64,000 nt of DNA from Spirometra erinaceieuropaei (GCA_902702965.1 CACRXP010000152.1:1068393-1132392), one strand, 5' to 3'; positions 34,083 to 45,932 are shown, counted from the first letter of the stretch. Notes: generated by a model not told the origin, from the letters alone. Numbers and translations: made by a program.

Positions 34083-36307
34083 AGTCCTTCACGATTCACC
34101 GTGTCGAAGGCTTTCGTAAGGTCCACGAAGGTAGAGTACAGGTGGGTCCGCATCTCCTGGCACTTCTCCTGAAGTTGGCGGGCGGCGAAGATCATATCCG
34201 TGGTCCCACGATGACGACGGAAGCCGCATTGGCTTTCCGGCAGAAAGCCCTGTTCCAGATGGTTGTTGAGGCGGTTGAGCAGGATGCGAGCGAAGATCTT
34301 CCCGACGATGTTCAGCAAGGAGATGCCGCGGTGATTGTCGCAGACTTGGCGATTCCCTTTTCGCTTGTATAGGTGCACGATAGTTGCGTCCTTCAAATCT
34401 TGCGGGACCTCACCTTGACGCCACATCTCCTGGAAAAGCGCAGTCAGGTGATCCATCAGTTGGGGACCTCCATGTTTGTAGACCTCAGCAGGGATTGCGT
34501 CCGATCCGGGTGCTTTCCCGCTGGAGAGCTGTTGCACGGCCCTGATCGTTTCCTGGAGAGATGGCGGGAGGTCGAGGTCCGCGTTGGTCGCCACTTGCGG
34601 CAAGCGGGCGATGGCGGCGTCGGAGATGACGGAAGGGCGGTTGAGGACGCCTCGGAAGTGCTCGGCCCATCGCTGTAGGATTTGCGTCTTCTCAGTCAGA
34701 AGAGTGCTGCCGTCGGAGCTGAGGAGAGGAGCAGTGCCCTTCGTCGGCGGACCGTAGACAGCTTTGATCGCGGAGAAGAAGTTCTTCCAGTCGTTCCGGT
34801 CCGCGTACCCTTGGATCTCCTCAGCTTTGCGAGCAGTCCAGGCGTCCTGCATCTCGCGCAGTCGTTGCTGGAGCTGTCGGCGACTGCGGTAGAAGGCAGC
34901 TTTGTTGTCCTCAGTGGGGTGATCTACGTAGGCTTTGTGTAGGCGGTTCTTCTCGGCAAGCAGATTTCTGATGGCAGCGTCGTTGTCGTCGAACCAGTCC
35001 TGGTGTTGGCGGGGAGCGCGACCGAGGACGGCGAGCGCCGTCGACTGGACTGTGTCCCGCAGTAGACACCAGCGGTTCTCCACGGAGGCGTTCTCGGCAG
35101 CGGCGGCGGCGTCGTCGGCGGCGTCGTCGGCGGCAGCGATTGGAAGGTTGTCTAGCCGTTGAGCTAGCTCATTGCTGAAATGGAGACGGTGAGCAGGCAA
35201 AGACAACAAAGCAACATTCAGCTTACCTGGGGGTCGCTTACCTTGTGGTCTCCTGCGAGGCTGTAGGCGAATACGCATCTTCGAGATGACGAGGCGATGG
35301 TCGGTCCACCCGTCAGCACCCGCGATCGCCTTCGTCACCAGCACGTCCCGCTGATCTCGCCTCCGGACGAGGACATAGTCCAGCAGGTGCCACTGGCGCG
35401 ACCGAGGATGCCTCCAGGTGGCCTTCTCTCGCTCCGGCAGACAGAAGAACGTGTTCGTCAGGATGAGGCGGTGTTCTGCGCAGGTGCGGAGGAGCAGCAG
35501 GCCGTTGTCGTTGGAGCCGCGGAGACCGTGAGGACCCAGCACTCCCCTCCAGGCAGTATGGTCTGTGCCGACGCGGGCGTTGAAGTCGCCAAGGACAATC
35601 AACTTGTCCGCCTTCGACACAGTCGCCAAGAGGGCGTGCAGGTCCTCGTAGAACTTGTCTCTTGCGGTGGCGTCGGGGCTGCTCATCGGCGGAGCGTAGG
35701 TGCTGATGATTGTGGCGAATTTGCCCCCACCCCGTAGAGGCAGACGGAGGCTCATCAGGAGATCGTTGATACCCTGCGGCAAACAGGGTAGTCGTCCCAC
35801 GATGTCGGTCCGGATGGCGAAGGCGACACCCGCGTCTCGTCGCTCAGCCCTGGGTCGACCACTCCAGACGAAGGTGTAACCGGCAACCACCTCCTCCAGT
35901 TGGCCTTGTTCGGAGAATCGGGTCTCGCTGAGTGCGGCGATGTCCACCTTGTAGCGCGCCAGTTCTCGTGCCACTAGCGCCGTCCTCCGTTCCGGTCGGT
36001 TGCTCCTCGGATTGTCTAAAAGGGAACGAACATTCCAGGCTGCCAGAGTGAGCGGGCTCACCCTGCCAGTCTGGCGACTGCGGCGACGAAAAGTAGGAGT
36101 AGGAGAAGAAGAAGAATAGGCTGGAAGAGGAAGAGAGTGATTGTTGTTGTTGTTTTTTTCTGTTTTGGCTGTTTCGACCGTGTGTTTTTTGTCTGCGGCC
36201 ACGGCCAGCCTACAGACAGCGTGGTTCCCAGCGATCTTTAGGGCACCTTTTCTAGCCCCCTCCCCCTCATGGGGGCAGGCAACGCATCCCTGAACAGGGC
36301 TGCCCGG
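34010..36307 (-). CDS. LINE ORF, part 1: AP-like endonuclease and N-terminal RT
   Basis: Open from the stop at 36,308-36,310 to 34,010 (766 codons including stop). The first possible non-standard start is GTG at 36,202; no ATG occurs until after the first endonuclease motifs. Endonuclease residues are all visible: [34 protein letters not shown] and DGWTDHRLV, the metal and phosphate ligands of the exonuclease-endonuclease-phosphatase fold. RT blocks follow: [38 protein letters not shown] and [14 protein letters not shown] (first catalytic Asp). After FGC the frame turns into a non-homologous tail and stops, because of the frameshift near 34,055. It nicks target DNA and primes reverse transcription in related elements. 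Confidence 0.85.
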   Translation of the reverse strand, partial: PGSPVQGCVACPHEGEGARKGALKIAGNHAVCRLAVAADKKHTVETAKTEKNNNNNHSLPLPAYSSSSPTPTFRRRSRQTGRVSPLTLAAWNVRSLLDNPRSNRPERRTALVARELARYKVDIAALSETRFSEQGQLEEVVAGYTFVWSGRPRAERRDAGVAFAIRTDIVGRLPCLPQGINDLLMSLRLPLRGGGKFATIISTYAPPMSSPDATARDKFYEDLHALLATVSKADKLIVLGDFNARVGTDHTAWRGVLGPHGLRGSNDNGLLLLRTCAEHRLILTNTFFCLPEREKATWRHPRSRQWHLLDYVLVRRRDQRDVLVTKAIAGADGWTDHRLVISKMRIRLQPRRRPQGKRPPGKLNVALLSLPAHRLHFSNELAQRLDNLPIAAADDAADDAAAAAENASVENRWCLLRDTVQSTALAVLGRAPRQHQDWFDDNDAAIRNLLAEKNRLHKAYVDHPTEDNKAAFYRSRRQLQQRLREMQDAWTARKAEEIQGYADRNDWKNFFSAIKAVYGPPTKGTAPLLSSDGSTLLTEKTQILQRWAEHFRGVLNRPSVISDAAIARLPQVATNADLDLPPSLQETIRAVQQLSSGKAPGSDAIPAEVYKHGGPQLMDHLTALFQEMWRQGEVPQDLKDATIVHLYKRKGNRQVCDNHRGISLLNIVGKIFARILLNRLNNHLEQGFLPESQCGFRRHRGTTDMIFAARQLQEKCQEMRTHLYSTFVDLTKAFDTVNREGLWKIMQKFGCRSDSLRWCVSCTTV

Positions 36308-37028
36308 TTATCCCAGACGGCTGCCGGACTCCACTATGGGCCACGACTTTTTGTTAGTGAGAGAACGACCCGAATTAGCCTGGGACCTTGGTGGTGAGGT
36401 GATGAGGTGATGGAGTGAAGTAGGAGAGAGCATACACACTACCTAACGCTATGGGACTTAGAACTAGCGTGGACAAGCGGACACAGTCATCAGTCAGAGA
36501 CAAAGTGAGGGCACCACACAAAGTCAGGCACCGTAACACCTAGCTATTAGTAGAGAGTGGCATAGACTGACGGACAGACAGTCGCAGCAGGCATCGAGGG
36601 TGTCGTTTAGCTATTAACAGACAGACTAGCATATAAAGAGCAGGCAGCAAGCGCAGCGTACGACGCGGAACTTCAACAAACAAAGGGAAGAAACAGAGCA
36701 AGCGCACTTACCTGAGGGGAAACTTACCTGGTGGCCGCCTACGATGGTCCAGGCAGAGCCTCGTCCCGACGATGTCGACGCGAAGATCCATCCGGCCAGC
36801 GCAGACGACAGTACCGCGCGTGCAGGTGCACGCACGGATACCCTCACCTGGTTTAGCCCGCCGGTCGAGACGGTTGCCCGGGGTGTGGCCGCTGAACAGA
36901 GCCCAGCTACGTGGAGCCACAGGTGAGAGTTGGGTGCCAGCAAATGGACGCTAGGTGTAGTCTCACCTGCAAGCAAGTGAGCGACCACTACGACCATCAC
37001 GTGAACCCACCGCTGGTCACCCCTACAC

Positions 37029-37029
<1 letters not shown>

Positions 37030-37071
<42 letters not shown>

Positions 37072-37545
37072 TAGTTCGTCCGTCGATTTCGACGATGACC
37101 ACCGTGTGCCCCACAGACTGCATTGTGGGAGCAGGGACGGTGACTTACGCAGGGGTTTATAGTGCCAGTAGACTTGCGTAGCATCTACCTACACTCTCTC
37201 CTCCTCCCCCGCCTGGGCCCGGTGTCAAGACAGAGTCAAGAAGACCGGAGACGGGGGAGGCCGCAGGTGGATGGCTCGGACGGGTCTTCGCCTTGGCGCT
37301 CTACTCCGCACCCCTGGCCCACACACCAAGACCAGGATTTTGACCACAAAACAATGGGGTGGAGGCAGTGGTCCAGTTGTGCGACGAATGCCGACAACAG
37401 GGTCCGCCAGCGCACCCCGCAAATGTTGGCATTTGTTATTACGCAAAGATAACGCCTGCCAGAGTCCGATGTGGCCCCCGTGTTGGTCCAGCGCATCTAA
37501 CACGTGGCCCGTTTTGAGGGCACACACACACACACACACAGACAA
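37030..37545 (-). repeat. Second LINE tail unit with (TG)n, upstream of the full LINE
   Basis: 37,069-37,289 repeats 30,521-30,741 with only about three differences over 220 bases, in the same orientation, and likewise ends in a (TG)n tract (37,069-37,030). Beyond 37,290 the two copies diverge. 37,450-37,520 ('cgcctgccagagtccgatgtggccc') also matches 62,800-62,870. A short (CA)n follows at 37,521-37,541. This is the 3' end of another 5'-truncated LINE copy, or a SINE using the LINE tail, placed head to tail before the full element. Confidence 0.7.
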
Positions 37546-38525
37546 ACCTTAGTTTAAATAGGCTGACACTTTTTGCCGTTAGGAAAATTCTACTTGTTGT
37601 CACAGAAATGACTACCACCGAATAGTCATTTCCTGTTTTGGACATATGAAACTACTTGTCGTGCAGTTTAGCTCCTGCACATAACTACCTCTGAAACAAA
37701 ACAAGCAAATCATTCTCAATTTCTGCTAAATATCAGCATTTATGAGCACTCTGCCCAGCATTCATTATTTTTAAACGGAACCCAAAAAATGGGTAAAAAT
37801 AGTGAAAACGGGCACAATATAAAGCTAAGGGCATGTACTTACGTTTAACTTAGACAAATCTTAGTATTGTTTATAAAGGTGAAAAAACGGCCAAAAGTGT
37901 CAGTTTTTTGGCCTTAGCATGCAAATGTTTAAAGTACACAGAGATCCTTCAACGGAATGCACTATTTAAATGCTTCTCAAAAAGGTGACTGATTAGGGAA
38001 AGTTGTCTAATTGATCGAAGGCATATTCGCTGCTGCCTTTCGTCGAGGGCGGCCATTTATATTCGACAATGGAGTTTCATGTTTGAGTGTGTCGTCCACA
38101 GTGACCCATACGACCTTCTACATGAAAAAGAACGCCTAAACGCTTGCTACCTCAGTAAATGCCTTCGCGACGCATCTAGTTTTTAATTTTTTAACGGAGA
38201 TATGATATAGAATCCGTCTTTATGGGCGGTCGGGGAAAAGAGGGAAAATAACAAATTTATTAGTGGTATTTCAAGGCTGATCTGAATCTGAACGTAATCC
38301 AAAAAAGTGAAAAGCGCAAATTACTTTAACGGAAGAAGCATTCCCTTTATAAACAGAAAATGGTATGTTTAACACCACGCCTCACAATTCAATTTAACTT
38401 TATTAGTTACCGATCGATCCGACAGCATGCCACCTTATGAAAACCTTTGTCCCTACGACGTACCTATCGGTAAAATTCAGCCACTGCTTCGGCTGTAGGT
38501 AGCACCCGTTAGCGTAGGCCGCTGG
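37546..38525. other. AT-rich spacer, no feature recognised
   Basis: Between the LINE cluster and the LTR element. Only short frames, no shared repeat recognised. Confidence 0.4.
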
Positions 38526-38529
38526 AGAA

Positions 38530-38807
38530 GCTTACTGGTGTTCGACAGACAACCTGTGCGAGAATAGAGCTCACTTAAGTAATCAGTTGAGAATACGAAG
38601 GACACGACTGACATTCCCAGACATTGGATATCAGGACAAGACGGGAGTTATGGAAGAATTAATAATTAAATGTCAGACGACATGACAGTCTGACACATGC
38701 CACGCGCGTCGTGTTGAGACGAGTTCCTTCCAGTCGGATAAACAAACAGAAAGTTGAAGAATGGTAAAGAGGTTAATAAATGCAAAATAGTGTAGCGCCT
38801 CGGCACA
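38530..38807 (-). repeat. 3' LTR of the Ty3-type element
   Basis: On the minus strand it starts TGTGCCGAGGCGC immediately after the polypurine tract. The 38,600-38,790 part aligns with 42,850-43,010 ('ggatatcaggacaagac.ggagtt', 'taataattaaatgtca.acgac', 'agttccttcca', 'aacaaacag.aag'). The inner boundary is uncertain by some tens of bases. Confidence 0.65.
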
Positions 38808-38863
38808 GCACCCTCCTCCGAGACCGAAGGACGGCGGAAACGACGCCGAGTATGTGTACAAGT

Positions 38864-41800
38864 CTAAAAGAAATGAACGACGAACCGATCCAGAAAGTGA
38901 AAGTGACTATCTCTGCGCCTGATACATACAGGGTCCGTAGAAGAGTGGATACGTCCTGTGGCGGATGTTTTGGAGTTAAAGGTGACAGTTGGAGGTAGTG
39001 GACAGAAGGGAAAAAACGGGATGGCGGAATAGAGGCTGGGGAGTTGGGGAAGCAGCGGGTAGGTGTCCACAGGCCTCGTCCGACGGAAAGTCCGGAAGAG
39101 ATGCTTTGGGGCGCTCCACACTCAAGAACTCCTCAAGATTGGCGCGCTGAATGCGGAATGTCTTCGTCCCTCGAGAGCGGACCCGGAATGGGCCATCATA
39201 GGGCTGTTCCAGAGGCCGACGGACTCGATCACATCGAAGGTAGACGTGAGAGCACGTTGCCCAATCCTTATCGAGATGAGACGGAGAGGTGTAGGACCCG
39301 GACGGAACCGGAGCACGTGTCCGAATAAACTGCCGGAGGCGATGCACGAGGTTGGTATTTTCCTCCACCACACCTCGCAGGGTTGGCGAGACCATCTCAC
39401 CGGGCAGTTGGACGGTGACACCGAAGACCAGTTCAGCTGCGGAGCAGCCAGTGTCCAGCCTTAATGCGAAGAGGCTGCCCAAGAGGACCAGGGGAAGATG
39501 ATCTGTTCAATTGTCTGGAACATCCGCGGCGCGTAAGGAAGTTTTCAACTGGCGATGAAACTGGCAGTCGGGTAAAAGACGGTCGTGAGGATGCAGTACA
39601 GCCTAAAAAGGAGATGAGAATGTGGAAGAGATAAGATTCAAACTGGGCACCGCGGTCAGTTGTGATACTGGACGGTGCACCAAAGAGAGCAAATCAACTA
39701 CTCAGGAAAGCCTTGGCCACTGCTCGAGCAATAATTTCAGGCACTGGGGATATCTTCTGGGCACCGGGTGAACATATCCACACAGGCGAGGAGATGGGAA
39801 CAACACTTGAACAGAGGCAGGTGGCCTAAAGTTTCCAGGTGAACGTGGGTGAATCTTGCAACAAGGTCGGGGAGGGTGCCAACGGGGACCTTGTTGTGTC
39901 TTCGGACCTCACGCCGTTGACAGACGATACAAATCCATGCCCATGCTTTGAGGTCCTTCTGTATCCCAGGTCAGACGATGCGTTCGGATATCTGCTTGTC
40001 AGTAGCTCGACTCCCAGGATGAGGTAGATTATGCAGGGAGGAGAAAAATTTGCGTCGAGTAGATTGTAGCACAAATGGACGATGGGGATACGCCTGATAG
40101 AATGATTTCGTTGCCATTTGTCAATGGTAACCCCTGTAGTTTGAGTCTGGAAACATCCGCACCTAGGGGTAAACCGACACGGCCTTGTTCAGCGAGGTGA
40201 AAACTGGAGGTGGGCGATAGAGAGCCTGGACAGTGCGTCAGCCACCTCATTTCGGGACCCGTCAGTATGGCGTATGTCTGAAGTGAACCGCGAAATGTAG
40301 TCCAGGTAGTCCGGAAATTTAGTTTGCCAGTTTTGAAGTGCTGAGCAAAGGCGAGTGGCTTATGACCTGTAAACATTGTGAGCTCTCGAGCTTTCAGTGA
40401 ATGTGGAAGTGCTTTATGGCAAGATAAACGGCAAGAAGTCCACGTCCGAATGTGCTGCAGCGGGTTTCAGCCCTGGATAATTTCCTGGAGAAGAAAGCCA
40501 AAGGCACGGTAGAATCTGGCAGACTTTGTTGAAGAACCGTGCCAACATCAACATCGGAAGCACCAGAGATATGGGTGCATCAGCATGAATGTGAGTCAGG
40601 AGGGTGGCATCAACCAGAAGGGATTTTACCTGCTCAAATGACGTGAGTGCTGTTCGTGTAAGTGCAAAGGGGCACTTAGACCTTGTGAGGAGACTGGTCA
40701 GTGGGAGGACGGCATCGGCATATTTCGAGAGAACCCAACGATAAAAGTTTATCATACCGAGAAACTGTTGCAACTGGCACTTCGATGTAAGGGTGGAAGG
40801 TCCCTAAATGGAAGCGACCTTGGGGGGAAGAGAGATGGCTCTTAGGACATATTTAGCGGGATGCAGGCTGACACCAAACTGCTGAAATCGGTCGAAAAGT
40901 GGGGTACGGTTTTAATGATACCTATCAGCATCCCGACTGGCGACTATGACATCGTCACTATAAGCATGAACAAATGGAAGGCTATGAAAAAGATAACCGA
41001 TGAAACGTTGTAAAGTCTGTGATGCATTTAGGAGACCAAATGACAAATAAGCCAAAAGGGGTCGTCACTGACGTCTTGAGAATGTCCTCAGCCATAAGCG
41101 GAGTTTGATGAAAAGCCTTGACCGAATCGATCTTTGTGAAACCTGTTCTGCCACAGAGAGTTCCGGCAGAGTCCTGAAGGTGAGGAACCGGGTACCGATC
41201 GGACGTATTGACGTTGTTCAGGCCTCCTTACTCGCCAAAACAACGTCAATTATCCGTTTTTGGTTTAGGAACCATATGCAAGGGAGTTGCGCGTGGATGT
41301 CAGACCGCCGACTAATGCCTAGTTGCAACATGTGGTCAAATTCATTTTTAGCAGCCTCAAGACGGGTGGGAGGAAGACGGCGAGAACGTGAGAAAACGGG
41401 AGGAGCAGTCGTTTTTATGTGATGAATAATAGCATGGGGCAGTAAGTAGTCAGAAAAGTGGAGTTTAATGAACGTAGGGTATTTTGCTCAAAGTTTACGG
41501 AATTGGCAGTCAGGGTTTGGGTCAAGGACAGCCAATCCTTGGAAGCTGGGGATGAGCGGGAACCGTTGACGGAGAAGGCAATAGCGCGATCATAAAGACG
41601 AGGTTGCCTGCGATCAATGAGAAGGTCTTAGGCGGCTAGAAAGTCAGCACCAAGGATAGCAGTGGAAAGATCAGCCAGCACAAAGATTTAAGGGAAAATT
41701 CGCCCGAGACCATAGTCAAGGATATGGATCAGAATCTTAAACTCGCGATGACGGAAGCGTTTACGGCCTAGAGAAATAGACCATGTTTTGGGGCGACGTC

Positions 41801-41890
41801 GGTCGGCTGGGGTAGAAGGGATAACATTAATCCAAGCGCCAGTGTCGACTAAGAAACGTCTCCACTCGTGTTATCACAGACATAAAATGT
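38864..41890 (-). pseudogene. Ty3-type pol: protease, RT, RNase H, integrase
   Basis: Blocks on the minus strand, in several phases. The protease DTGA motif lies near 41,850. An RT stretch contains a degenerate YLDD-type box at about 40,955 (YSDDVIVAS). QQFLGMINFYRWVL and SFEQVKSLLVDATLLTHIH mark the RT-RNase H connection (40,770-40,580). FTGHKPLAFA of RNase H is near 40,370. The integrase zinc region is near 40,040-39,900, with SSITTDRGAQFES of the integrase core near 39,670. The integrase C-terminus (ELVFGVTVQLPGEM, YLRCDRVRRPLEQPYDGPFRV) is at 39,482-38,976, and the end is at a stop at 38,864. Multiple frameshifts and stops mean no product is expected. Confidence 0.8.
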
Positions 41891-41929
41891 GCGGACGCTA
41901 GAGTTGTCATAGGGATCGATCGCATTTAC

Positions 41930-42770
41930 TCCCTATCCACGGAGTTTCCCGGTGAGGACTTGAAGGAGCAGGTGGATCACAGTGGCGCGTCTTATCGCCA
42001 AAGTTTACATGCTACCAGCATAGGTTTGCGTTCCTAAGGCGAGAACGGGAACGACGACGATCAAGGTTAGAGGAATGTCGAGATGGGCTGGCAGAGCGAC
42101 GCAGAGCGAAGCGGCAACAGTCCTCGACATTTGGGAAATCTGTGTTTTGGGCTAGGCCAGGTCAGGGGTGGATGAAGTGAAAGGTTGTGAAACCTGAGCA
42201 AACGTCGTAGATGACAGGGGCTCAACCTCCATCACACGATCTGCCATTTCGGCTAGTTTTGAGATAGCTAAATCATCTGACCCGGAGGCCGAGATTGTTT
42301 GCACCTATGTCGGCAGATGTTCTAAGAAAATCTCTCTAAGGGAGTTATCGTCAAGGACCATGTTCCCAACAAGATAACGCATACGACGCAGGAGTTCCGA
42401 CGCTGGTAACCACCTAGAATCTCTTCTTTTAGGAGTGCGTGATGACGCTGGCAATCTGAGACTAAGGTCAGACCAAGAAGTTTGGTCTTTAACTTCGTGT
42501 AGGGAGCATCAATCGGGGAATTACGCGAAAATATCTGCAGTTGGAAAAAATGGTAGGTGGAAGAGCTTCGACCAACGTATAATACTTATCATTTTCTCGT
42601 GTCAGCTTTGCACAGTGAAACGTTTCCTCAGTACGAAAAAGTGTTCTGGCGCATGTTTCCAGAAGTCTGGGCAGGACAAAGCAACTCCACTGAGAGAGGT
42701 AGTGGCATCGTTAGAATCCGTAGAGGGTATAGCGGTAGACACAATCAAAGAGGACGGACTATGTACATGC
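41930..42770 (-). pseudogene. Ty3-type gag remnant
   Basis: In shifting frames the minus strand shows capsid-like blocks: LSCPDFWKHAPEHFF (42,700), ELLRRMRYLVGN followed by LREIFLEHLPT (42,390-42,300), and KLAEMADRVMEVE (42,260-42,220). Near 41,990 a Cys/His stretch of zinc-knuckle type precedes the protease. Order and spacing match flatworm Ty3-type gag. Plus-strand frames across this interval are antisense artefacts. Confidence 0.65.
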
Positions 42771-42774
42771 AGTA

Positions 42775-43030
42775 AATCCACGTCCACAGATAAGAGGCGT
42801 AGGCGTGAATGTCGGAAGGGTCACAACTGTTGTAAACGCAAAGGGCACGATTGCCAATCCCAGAATACGGATATCAGGACAAGACAGGAGTTGTGAAAGA
42901 ATAAATAATTAAATGTCAAACGACCACTCACGTCGCATGAAGCCAAGTTCCTTCCATTCACAAAAACAAACAGTAAGTTCACGAATGCTGAAGAGGTAGG
43001 TAAATGCTAGATACTTTGGCACCTCGACGC
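42775..43030 (-). repeat. 5' LTR of the Ty3-type element
   Basis: Aligns with the 3' LTR at about 70 percent by eye over its best 160 bases (42,850-43,010). The outer end is the degraded equivalent of the TGTGCCGAGG terminus at 38,807. The primer-binding site could not be identified. Confidence 0.6.
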
Positions 43031-43098
43031 GAATCTTTTCAAATTGAAAACACGTTTCAGAACTCCAGTAAACGTTTCTTGAGATAGCACATCTACTG
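43031..43098 (-). mobile_element. MITE right-end fragment beside the LTR element
   Basis: Ends CATCTACTG followed by TA, and inward reads CAGTAGATGTGCTATCTCAAG, the terminus of the MITE group at 26,982 and 58,944. Only about 70 bases remain before the LTR begins, so the LTR element probably cut through a MITE. The missing MITE part was not found on the far side. Confidence 0.55.
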
Positions 43099-43100
43099 TA

Positions 43101-43933
43101 ACTTGCCTTGGAAGTCAGCGATAAGGGGATATGGATTAAACCCATAGCTAAAAATTGCTTTGCCAACGACCAAACGGACGACTGTTTACTAGCAATGTTT
43201 CCGTATAGATTTTCAATTCGATTCGACTGAAGATTAAGAGCTATGTAGGAACAAGACCGGCACGGTTTGCATGTACGTTTCACACATACCAGAAAATACG
43301 CAAAGACTACCCAGCTGAGCTATTCTGTGTGGAATTTTTCTAGGTAACACTGAGGGCATTTCAAAAGGCAATATTTCTTGTTTCACCTCATGCCTAATCA
43401 ATTATCGCCTTTTTCGATGCGCGCAACCAACGTCTTTTCATCACACGAAGAAATGTTTAACAACATGCTATGCTTGCCAAAATTAACAAAATACTGCGTG
43501 ACATCTGGCTGAACTCGCGCACAATTATAAGATAATTTCGTCGTGAAACCAATACAAAATGCATCGGAAGAACAAAATCTACAATGTAAGAAGGTGATTT
43601 GCAGCGGCCTTCACGTGCAGATTGTGGACTTAATAATTGTAATTCTAACAATTCAAATTTTGATTCCAAGAGCATGTCAGACAGTTACATCATTTGACAT
43701 GCCTACTGGCTGACTGCCTGAGGGTGTAAATCAGCCAACTTAGTTAACTATCTACAAAAAGGACGCACGCCAGAAAAAAAAGCGGGCGAAACATTGCTCA
43801 AGACCCCCATCCCTGAGGACATTTTTATAAAATGGACTATCAATCAGTCTCCACACTTGAACTCGTATTGCTGTCATTGAGGTGACCACCCTTCAGCGAG
43901 GCAACACTTCAGTCGCATATCATCTGTCATCAT
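43101..43933. other. AT-rich sequence, no feature recognised
   Basis: Short frames only, with no domain, tRNA-like sequence or shared repeat recognised. Confidence 0.4.
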
Positions 43934-43935
43934 TA

Positions 43936-44925
43936 CAGTGAGTGACCGATCTCATGAAATGCTGGCCGAAATTCTGAAATGCGTTTTCGATTTAGAAGAA
44001 GTACTCAGGTTTGATTGTAGTACTGATTATTGTGCGGCATAGTCCACTGATGGTTCGAACTCGCCAGGATTTCGGCTTTTGAATGCCCTTCTTCTCGATC
44101 TCCCGCAGAAACCACAGTCGGCGAAAAATGACTACTTAATTAGCATGCATTTTTCGCATTGATTTTCGATGCTCTTATAAATTCAAATATATTTTATAGA
44201 AAACATGCACAAAAATATGCTTTCTTCCACTCATTTGGTGGTAAGTCACGTCGGCTTAACATTTTACGCTTGACAACAGGATATATTTATGTTTTATTAA
44301 AGTTGTCCAATTCCCAAATAATTTTAAGTCAGATCGGCCGTTGCATTAGCGTTTGACGATTTCATTCTACAAAGCGCATGCTTTCCTCTTAAGGAAAATA
44401 ATTTATTCCTCTGTCTTTAAGAAGACCCCATCTAGAATTCATGAAATTTTGCAATGAATGCGGACTATGTTATACTTTTCATGGGGAACAATGGTAAACC
44501 GATAGGTACGACGCTGTATGAATGCACATTGCACGGTCTTGAAAATCGTATGATTAAAAACTTCTTTAAAACCTAAATACACCCTGTCTTCAAACATAAC
44601 ATATAAAGTTGACGTGATTTGCCACCAAATGAGTAGAAGAAAGCATAGTTTTATGCATGTCTTCTAAACAGTATATTTGAATCTATAGTACCATCGAACA
44701 TCAGTGCAGAAAACGCATGCTAATTAAGTAGTTACTTTTTGCCGAATTTGGGTTTTGTAGAAGATAAAAAAAGTGCATTCAAAAGCCGACATTCTGGTGA
44801 GTCCGAAGTATTGCTGGATTATGCCGCACAGAAATGAATATTACAATCCCACCTAAATAATTCTTCAAAATCGAAAACGCATTTCAGAATTTCTACCAAC
44901 ATTTCATGAGATCGGTCACTCACGG
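43936..44925. mobile_element. MITE with long inverted arms (990 bp)
   Basis: CAGTGAGTGACCGATCTCAT at 43,936 with TA before it; the right end mirrors it (catgagatcggtcactcac, 44,905-44,923), then GG and CA instead of TA, a point change. Arms of about 300 bases pair with moderate identity (for example 'atttggtggtaagtcacgtcg' against 'gacgtgatttgccaccaaat'). Same length and layout as the copy at 18,400 but more diverged. No coding frame. Confidence 0.75.
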
Positions 44926-44926
44926 C

Positions 44927-45932
44927 ATGCCCAGTTGTCACAAAAATGAGATCCCATAAGTATCCGAAGATGCAAGGGAATCAACTGCAGGTTGCCGTGT
45001 CCCCTTGTCTACTGCGCGGTCATTGTTTTGAATTTTCATGGCTAATAACTTACCCTAATTTTGGGATCGCTGTTTTCTGCAAAGGAATTTTCCTCAATAT
45101 GGTAATATCCTGAGAGGCAAACATTTGCTCAAGGATTTACCTCTTGTCATTTCATGTAATAATCACCATGTGACTAAGCATAAGCTGTCGTCTCTAATTC
45201 GTGTAACATATGCTACTGGCTGGGCACAGTTTCAATCTACAGTCAACTTTCTCGGATAATTTGACTGTCCTTCCCACACTTGATGAATTTGATTCTGCCG
45301 CTGGCCGAACAATATTGAAAGGAAATGGTTGGCAAACGAGTGCATATCCTGCCTGCCTTCACCCAGAAATGCAACTTCTTCCAATATTTTTGAGACACTA
45401 TTATTAAATTGCTTTATCTCCATGATCATATCAATCTGCCTCGAAGAACAGTTAAGTAAGGTTTCATGGGTTCTACTACTATATATATTCATACCATATG
45501 CAGACCACTTTCTTCAGCCTATTGCATAGTCGTTCACAACATGCATTGACAGTCAAGCGTTTTATGATGCTAGTGTTCTGAGAACAATTTAGACCTCTTG
45601 CGTCTGAGATAAGTGTTTTAGAAAACTACCGACAAATCTGATATGTTGGCGCAACTGTCTGTAAGCAAAAAATCCCGTCGAATGGAAGACCTTTTACGTT
45701 ATTTTTTTCTCTTTGGACAGACCCAGCGGGGCAAATGCACGTTCAAATGGCTCCGAGCATAAAAAGAAATCTTTAGTGTCCATTTGCATGCGGAAACAAC
45801 TTGACATGGCAGTCTGACCGTCGCAGACGATGAGGTCCATCTCTACTTTGGGGGATGGGTCAGCAGTGATTTGCACGTGAAGCTGTTTCTAGCGAGACGT
45901 CCTTCTATGGTAAAAGACTGTTAATATGACCG
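44927..45932. other. Unassigned sequence with one weak exon-like frame
   Basis: A minus-strand frame at 45,492-45,232 (86 codons) has a helix-like, non-repetitive composition, including FNNSVSKILEEVAFLGEG. No domain is recognised and its borders are not certain splice sites, so it is left as a candidate only. No other feature seen. Confidence 0.3.

Larger units (their letters stand above)
30476..37029 (-). mobile_element. APE-type LINE with C-terminal zinc-finger array, nearly intact
   Basis: Order on the minus strand: 5' region (37,029-36,308), endonuclease and N-terminal RT (36,307-34,010), C-terminal RT and zinc fingers (34,082-31,575), a GC-rich 3' region (31,574-30,522) and a (TG)n tail (30,521-30,476). 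The domain order endonuclease then RT, with no gag-like first ORF, fits RTE/CR1-like LINEs of flatworms; the exact clade is not settled here. It is much more GC-rich than its surroundings. A single frameshift near 34,055 breaks the main ORF. Three decayed relatives (45.9-47.2, 47.9-48.5 and 48.9-51.2 kb) and tail fragments at 24.5 and 56.2 kb occur in the window. Confidence 0.85.
38530..43030 (-). mobile_element. Ty3/gypsy-type LTR retrotransposon, decayed
   Basis: Read right to left: 5' LTR (43,030-42,775), gag (42,770-41,930), protease, RT, RNase H and integrase (41,890-38,866), a purine-rich tract GGAGGAGGGTGC (38,822-38,808) and the 3' LTR (38,807-38,530). Domain order with integrase after RNase H defines the Ty3/gypsy type. 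The gag and integrase wording resembles the CsRn1-like elements of flatworms, an inference from memory of the family. Frameshifts and stops throughout and clearly diverged LTRs indicate an old, inactive insertion. Confidence 0.8.

Noticed and set aside
33517..34092. 191-codon minus-strand open frame
   Set aside because: Shadow of the RT reading frame, with no motif of its own.
35297..35737. 146-codon plus-strand open frame and several others across 33.1-35.7 kb
   Set aside because: Antisense to the endonuclease/RT coding sequence; the high GC content removes stop codons on the opposite strand.
42435..42896. 153-codon plus-strand frame
   Set aside because: Lies antisense to the gag remnant and the 5' LTR of the Ty3-type element. 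The sense strand has the recognisable capsid blocks.
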